Positions 63,880-64,000 of a stretch of DNA of 64,000 nucleotides are shown here, piece after piece; within the stretch, counting starts at the first letter, position 1, and the number at the start of each line of letters is the position of its first letter. A model generated the notes under the pieces. It was not told where the DNA came from and made no database searches. It was given only the letters and a program-made list of their open reading frames with translations. A program made the translations under genes and the position numbers. Source of the stretch: Trissonchulus latispiculum. Lineage: Eukaryota > Nematoda > Enoplea > Enoplida > Ironidae. The stretch is from the NCBI GenBank assembly GCA_030248195.1, contig JASAND010030817.1, positions 28,903 to 92,902 of the forward strand, written 5' to 3'.

Positions 63880-64000
63880 GAAAGTGCTCAAAAATCAAGT
63901 TTTAGTACCAAAAATAGACGATTCTTGACCAAAAAATCTGGCGAAGCAGGAAAAGTTTTGAAGAGTTTGACCAAAAATCCCTAAAAGTTGGCATTTTTGG

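Overview
This is eukaryotic, almost certainly metazoan, genomic DNA. Genes are split by GT-AG introns, the base composition is AT-rich with long (TA)n runs, and most of the window is transposable-element sequence. Two conserved host genes can be read by eye. The 5' part of cullin-3 (CUL3) lies on the minus strand at 406-10946: seven coding exons, 874 coding bases, 291 residues. The 5' part of a GRK2/GRK3-type G-protein-coupled-receptor kinase lies on the plus strand at 47207-62648: four exons, 366 bases, 122 residues. The two genes are head to head, about 36 kb apart, and both run off the window. Both start codons are supported by alignment to the animal families. The species cannot be named from this; a repeat-rich invertebrate, possibly an early-branching one, fits.

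Layout. 1-10946 is CUL3 with repeat-filled introns. Intron 2 holds a plus-strand RNase-H-bearing LINE that is split in two by a 3.3-kb Helitron-like element carrying a 149-bp satellite. 11-19 kb holds hairpin-plus-satellite elements, foldback elements and a 1.65-kb tandem duplication. 20-26 kb is one huge imperfect palindrome with nested insertions. 26-34 kb holds a minus-strand CR1-like LINE, a second copy of the Helitron-like element, and several terminal-inverted-repeat (TIR) elements. 34-46 kb holds (TA)n-embedded foldbacks, hAT-like non-autonomous elements and GC-hairpin elements. 47-63 kb is the GRK gene; its 12.8-kb intron 2 is packed with palindromes, hAT-like elements, a split SINE-like repeat and TIR elements.

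No intact transposase or complete LINE was seen, so the DNA elements here are non-autonomous or decayed. Several families are well defined by exact target-site duplications. Beyond the two kinase/ubiquitin-ligase genes, nothing that looks like a functional host gene was found. The most unusual signals are the Helitron-like insertion whose removal restores a LINE reading frame, a small GC hairpin module present or absent between otherwise alignable repeat copies, and a group of hAT-like elements that share their tips but each use a different GC-rich hexamer just inside.
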